The notes below the pieces were generated by a model that saw only the letters and a program-made list of their open reading frames with translations, had not been told where the DNA came from and made no database searches. A DNA stretch of 9,028 nt from Desulfobacterales bacterium. Lineage in GTDB: Bacteria; Desulfobacterota; Desulfobacteria; Desulfobacterales; QNYZ01. A program made the position numbers and the translations under genes. The stretch spans positions 1 through 9,028 of the forward strand of contig JAOZUU010000079.1 in the NCBI GenBank assembly GCA_029938515.1. The letters run 5' to 3'. Below are positions 7,196 through 9,028 of this stretch, one piece after another (the first letter of the stretch is position 1; each line of letters begins with the position of its first letter).

Positions 7196-8302
7196 ATGCC
7201 TTATCAAAACAAAAGCGACAGATCCAAGGCCATCCTCGCCATCCTTGTGGTTCTTGCCATGATTGTTGCAGCGATTTTTTTCGGTTTAAAATTTCTAGGG
7301 AAAAAACCGTTAGATAAATTACAACAATTGAGCGATAAAGAAGAATTGGCTGCCACCGCTACAAAAAAATCTCCGGCTGAAAAAAAACCACCCATTGATT
7401 ATAATGACAGCCAGGATATAATGGCTCGACGCAAGGCCGAACTGGGTTTGGACAAAAGCGTCGATATGATCGTCCGTCCCGGCGAAACCATTAAGATCGG
7501 CGATGCCCTCGTTTCGGTCGACGAGGTATTGGACAAGATCCGGTTGAAAACCGGTGCCATCGCTGAGCAGAATATCAGCGACAGTTCCAGTACCGAGACC
7601 GCCCGCCGCCTGGTCAAGCTGCCGGCCGCATTGGAAAAGCTGAAAGATCTGGATGAAGAGTATCGGGAGCTTGAAAAACAACTGGCGGCCCCCTCGAAAT
7701 CGCTTGATCCCGAGGTTGAAAAAAAAGTGCGGGAGCGACAGAAAGAAGTGGCCGAACTGGTGCATACCTATCGCCGCTATCAGGATGTTCTTAAAAAACT
7801 GGAAGGTGCCAGAAAAAAGCTGGAAGACGCGAAAGGTGAGCAAATCGCCGCGCTAACCAAAGAGATCGATGCCTTAAATAAAGAGAGAACGGAATTGGAA
7901 GAGGCTATCCTGATCCGTATCGGCACGGATCAGGACCTGGATGCTTACGGAATTTATGTGGTGAAACCAAAGGATAATATCTGGAATATCCATTTTCAAT
8001 TTCTAAAAGACTATTTTACCCACAAGGGGGCGATTTTATCACCCATGGACGATGAACCGACCCCAAAGGGAGAAAGTTCCGGCGTGGGCCGTCTGTTGAA
8101 ATTTTCCGAAACCATGGTCTATATTTATAATATCCGGGAAAAGAAGCTCGATACGGATTTAAACCTGATTCAGCCGATGAGCAAAATCGTGGTGTTCAAC
8201 CTGGCCCGGGTCTTTGCCATGCTGGAAAGTATCGATTACAGCGAAGTGGGCCGCATCCGCTTTGACGGTGAAACGTTATGGCTGCCCGCGAAGAATGATT
8301 GA
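7196..8302 (+). CDS. Membrane-anchored coiled-coil protein with LysM-like C-terminal region, function unknown
   Basis: A 368-residue protein that I cannot assign to a named family. Layout: a short charged N-terminus, one transmembrane segment at about 12-34, a charged linker (36-72), a small region around RPGETIKIGDALVSVDEV (94-111), a long Lys/Glu-rich coiled coil (about 143-240), then a C-terminal domain. That domain begins YVVKPKDNIWNIH (254-266) and later has MVYIYN (307-312) and LIQPMSKIVVFN (324-335). These match the three parts of a LysM peptidoglycan-binding motif, but with an extra stretch of about 30 residues between the first helix and the second. It ends FDGETLWLP. I infer an inner-membrane anchor with the C-terminus in the periplasm contacting cell wall. 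AAGGAGG four bases before the ATG supports the start. It sits between rng and yajC-secD, so a role in envelope or export is suggested only by context. Confidence 0.8.
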   Translation: MPYQNKSDRSKAILAILVVLAMIVAAIFFGLKFLGKKPLDKLQQLSDKEELAATATKKSPAEKKPPIDYNDSQDIMARRKAELGLDKSVDMIVRPGETIKIGDALVSVDEVLDKIRLKTGAIAEQNISDSSSTETARRLVKLPAALEKLKDLDEEYRELEKQLAAPSKSLDPEVEKKVRERQKEVAELVHTYRRYQDVLKKLEGARKKLEDAKGEQIAALTKEIDALNKERTELEEAILIRIGTDQDLDAYGIYVVKPKDNIWNIHFQFLKDYFTHKGAILSPMDDEPTPKGESSGVGRLLKFSETMVYIYNIREKKLDTDLNLIQPMSKIVVFNLARVFAMLESIDYSEVGRIRFDGETLWLPAKND

Positions 8303-8328
8303 TGGCGTCGTAAAGTTGACGTTTCCCC

Positions 8329-8361
8329 TAGGATCACAATAGGATCACAATAGGATCACAA
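8329..8361. repeat. Three perfect tandem copies of an 11-bp unit
   Basis: TAGGATCACAA occurs three times head to tail without a mismatch (8329-8339, 8340-8350, 8351-8361). The 11-bp period places the copies on one face of the helix. The array ends eight bases before a promoter-like -35 (8370). It lies 26 bases after the stop of the upstream gene. Direct repeats at 11-bp spacing are the usual target form for OmpR/PhoB-type response regulators, so an activator site for yajC-secD is a reasonable inference. Each copy also contains GATC. Confidence 0.9.
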
Positions 8362-8369
8362 AGAAATAT

Positions 8370-8398
8370 TTGACGGGAACATTAATTTAAAGTATATA
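8370..8398 (+). promoter_or_regulatory. Putative promoter of yajC-secD
   Basis: TTGACG (8370-8375, five of six) and TATATA (8393-8398, four of six) are separated by exactly 17 bases. Transcription would start near 8405, giving a leader of about 67 bases. A perfect TATAAT at 8425-8430 lacks a -35 at proper distance and may be a second, activator-dependent start or chance. Confidence 0.55.
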
Positions 8399-8457
8399 CG
8401 CGCCATTTTACAGATTGCGGAAACTATAATATTCACTTTTACGCGTGATTAACTGAC

Positions 8458-8465
8458 AAGGAGGT
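8458..8465 (+). promoter_or_regulatory. Strong ribosome binding site that fixes the TTG start of yajC
   Basis: AAGGAGGT is fully complementary to the 16S rRNA tail and lies six bases before the TTG at 8472. The first in-frame ATG is at 8493, 27 bases beyond, too far to use it. Confidence 0.8.
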
Positions 8466-8471
8466 CTGACA

Positions 8472-8837
8472 TTGATTAATATCGCCTATGCGATGGGCCA
8501 GGGAGGCGCCCAGGGAGCCTCGGGGGCCGGCGGATTCGCGTCGTTCATCCCCCTGATTTTGATGTTTGTTATTTTTTATTTTCTGCTTATCCGACCCCAG
8601 CAAAAAAAATCCAAGGACCACCGGGAGCTGATCAATAACCTCAAAAAAGGGGATCGGATCATTACTTCCGGCGGGATCTATGGGCGTATAACGGCGGTTT
8701 CGGATACCATGCTGACCGTCGAAATATCCGACAGGGTTCGGGTGAAACTCAACCGGTCCAATGTGGCCGGCCTGGCCCAGGCGGCCGCACCGCCACCCCC
8801 CTCAAAGAAAAAAAAGGAACCCGCCGATACAAAATAG
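8472..8837 (+). CDS. yajC: Sec translocon accessory subunit YajC
   Basis: Small inner-membrane protein that associates with SecDF and the SecYEG channel. The 121-residue product has a short N-terminus with Gly/Ala repeats (9-21), one membrane segment at about 24-40, and directly after it RPQQKKSKDH (41-50), the YajC hallmark. The cytoplasmic domain contains LKKGDRIITSGGIYGRI (57-73) and runs to about 103, followed by a Pro/Lys-rich tail. Starting at TTG is supported by the full Shine-Dalgarno sequence AAGGAGGT; a start at the ATG of codon 8 would leave the protein functional on paper but without a ribosome binding site. secD begins 103 bases after the stop, the classical yajC-secD order. Its promoter region holds the 11-bp repeat array. 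Confidence 0.96.
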   Translation: MINIAYAMGQGGAQGASGAGGFASFIPLILMFVIFYFLLIRPQQKKSKDHRELINNLKKGDRIITSGGIYGRITAVSDTMLTVEISDRVRVKLNRSNVAGLAQAAAPPPPSKKKKEPADTK

Positions 8838-8849
8838 CCGGTAAACCGG
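8838..8849 (+). other. Small stem-loop just after the yajC stop
   Basis: CCGG-TAAA-CCGG forms a four-pair hairpin starting right after the TAG. Its left arm together with the stop (TAGCCGG, 8835-8841) is repeated at 8866-8872, so either copy could pair with CCGGCT at 8879-8884. That would give alternative structures. Confidence 0.35.
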
Positions 8850-8866
8850 ACAGCCCTGGATGATTT

Positions 8867-8884
8867 AGCCGGACCCCTCCGGCT
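8867..8884 (+). terminator. Stem-loop between yajC and secD, weak terminator or attenuator
   Basis: AGCCGGA (8867-8873) and TCCGGCT (8878-8884) form a perfect seven-pair GC-rich stem with a CCCC loop. It is followed only by TT and then AAAA, so as an intrinsic terminator it would be leaky. It may lower secD expression relative to yajC or protect the yajC end of the message. Confidence 0.4.
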
Positions 8885-8927
8885 TTAAAATTCGGGGTTT
8901 TCATTTATCGGATGTCCGGTGCAACGA

Positions 8928-8933
8928 AAGGAA
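8928..8933 (+). promoter_or_regulatory. Ribosome binding site for the TTG start of secD
   Basis: AAGGAA lies seven bases before the TTG at 8941. No ATG or GTG in frame nearby yields the typical SecD N-terminus. Confidence 0.65.
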
Positions 8934-8940
8934 GCGCAAC

Positions 8941-9028
8941 TTGAAAAAGATATCGTGGCGAACCCTCAGCGTTATTGTCGTGATCGTGGTGGCGCTGGTG
9001 TACGTCTTCCCCACATTTAAGCCGACCT
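8941..9028 (+). CDS. secD: Protein translocase subunit SecD, N-terminus (cut by window edge)
   Basis: SecD together with SecF uses the proton-motive force to help pull exported proteins out of the Sec channel on the periplasmic side. Only 29 codons are present. They begin MKKISWRTLSV, run into one hydrophobic segment (about 9-23), and end with YVFPTFKPT. A short basic start, a first membrane helix and then a Pro-Thr-Phe-like motif is what SecD looks like at its N-terminus. Position after yajC is decisive. The start is TTG with AAGGAA seven bases upstream. The remaining domains and secF must lie to the right of the window, so the rest cannot be judged. Confidence 0.88.
   Translation, partial: MKKISWRTLSVIVVIVVALVYVFPTFKPT

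Noticed and set aside
8329..8361. The tandem 11-bp repeats as a CRISPR array or insertion-sequence end
   Set aside because: The units are too short and have no spacers between them. No transposase or cas gene is nearby, and there is no target duplication.
8425..8430. Perfect TATAAT as the main yajC promoter
   Set aside because: No -35-like hexamer lies 16-18 bases upstream and there is no extended -10. The upstream pair TTGACG/TATATA is the better candidate.

Overview
The window looks like core chromosome from a Gram-negative bacterium, most likely a sulfate-reducing Desulfobacterota (Desulfobacterales-type). I infer this from two outer-membrane lipoproteins (Pal and LptE), an RNase E/G-family enzyme, the style of the aminoacyl-tRNA synthetases, and the order rng - hypothetical - yajC - secD. 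No mobile element, phage gene, CRISPR array, tRNA or rRNA is visible. No gene-free stretch exceeds about 220 bases.

Left part, minus strand (1-1899). Read 5' to 3' there is an FtsB/DivIC-like division protein, a small TPR protein whose start shares one base with the preceding stop, the peptidoglycan-associated lipoprotein Pal, and the first 196 codons of ileS, which runs off the left edge. This is probably one transcript.

Middle (1900-5494). rpsT (ribosomal protein S20, TTG start) reads rightward from the divergent region at 1900-2050. It meets lptE tail to tail with only four bases between stop codons. lptE is downstream of leuS on the minus strand, the order also found in other proteobacteria, where leuS is followed by lptE. 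The two synthetase genes ileS and leuS thus frame a small set of envelope and division genes.

Right part, plus strand (5495-9028). A divergent region carries plausible promoters for leuS (left) and for rng (right). rng (RNase G-type) is followed by an unnamed 368-residue membrane protein with a coiled coil and a LysM-like C-terminal region. After it come three perfect head-to-tail copies of an 11-bp unit lying just upstream of a good promoter, then yajC and the start of secD, both with TTG starts and good Shine-Dalgarno sequences. YajC and SecD are parts of the SecDF-YajC accessory complex of the Sec translocon.

The themes are translation (two synthetases, S20), RNA turnover (RNase G) and envelope biogenesis (LptE, Pal, FtsB-like, Sec accessory factors). 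The least ordinary items are the 11-bp repeat array at the yajC promoter and the LysM-like hypothetical protein. The rest is housekeeping.
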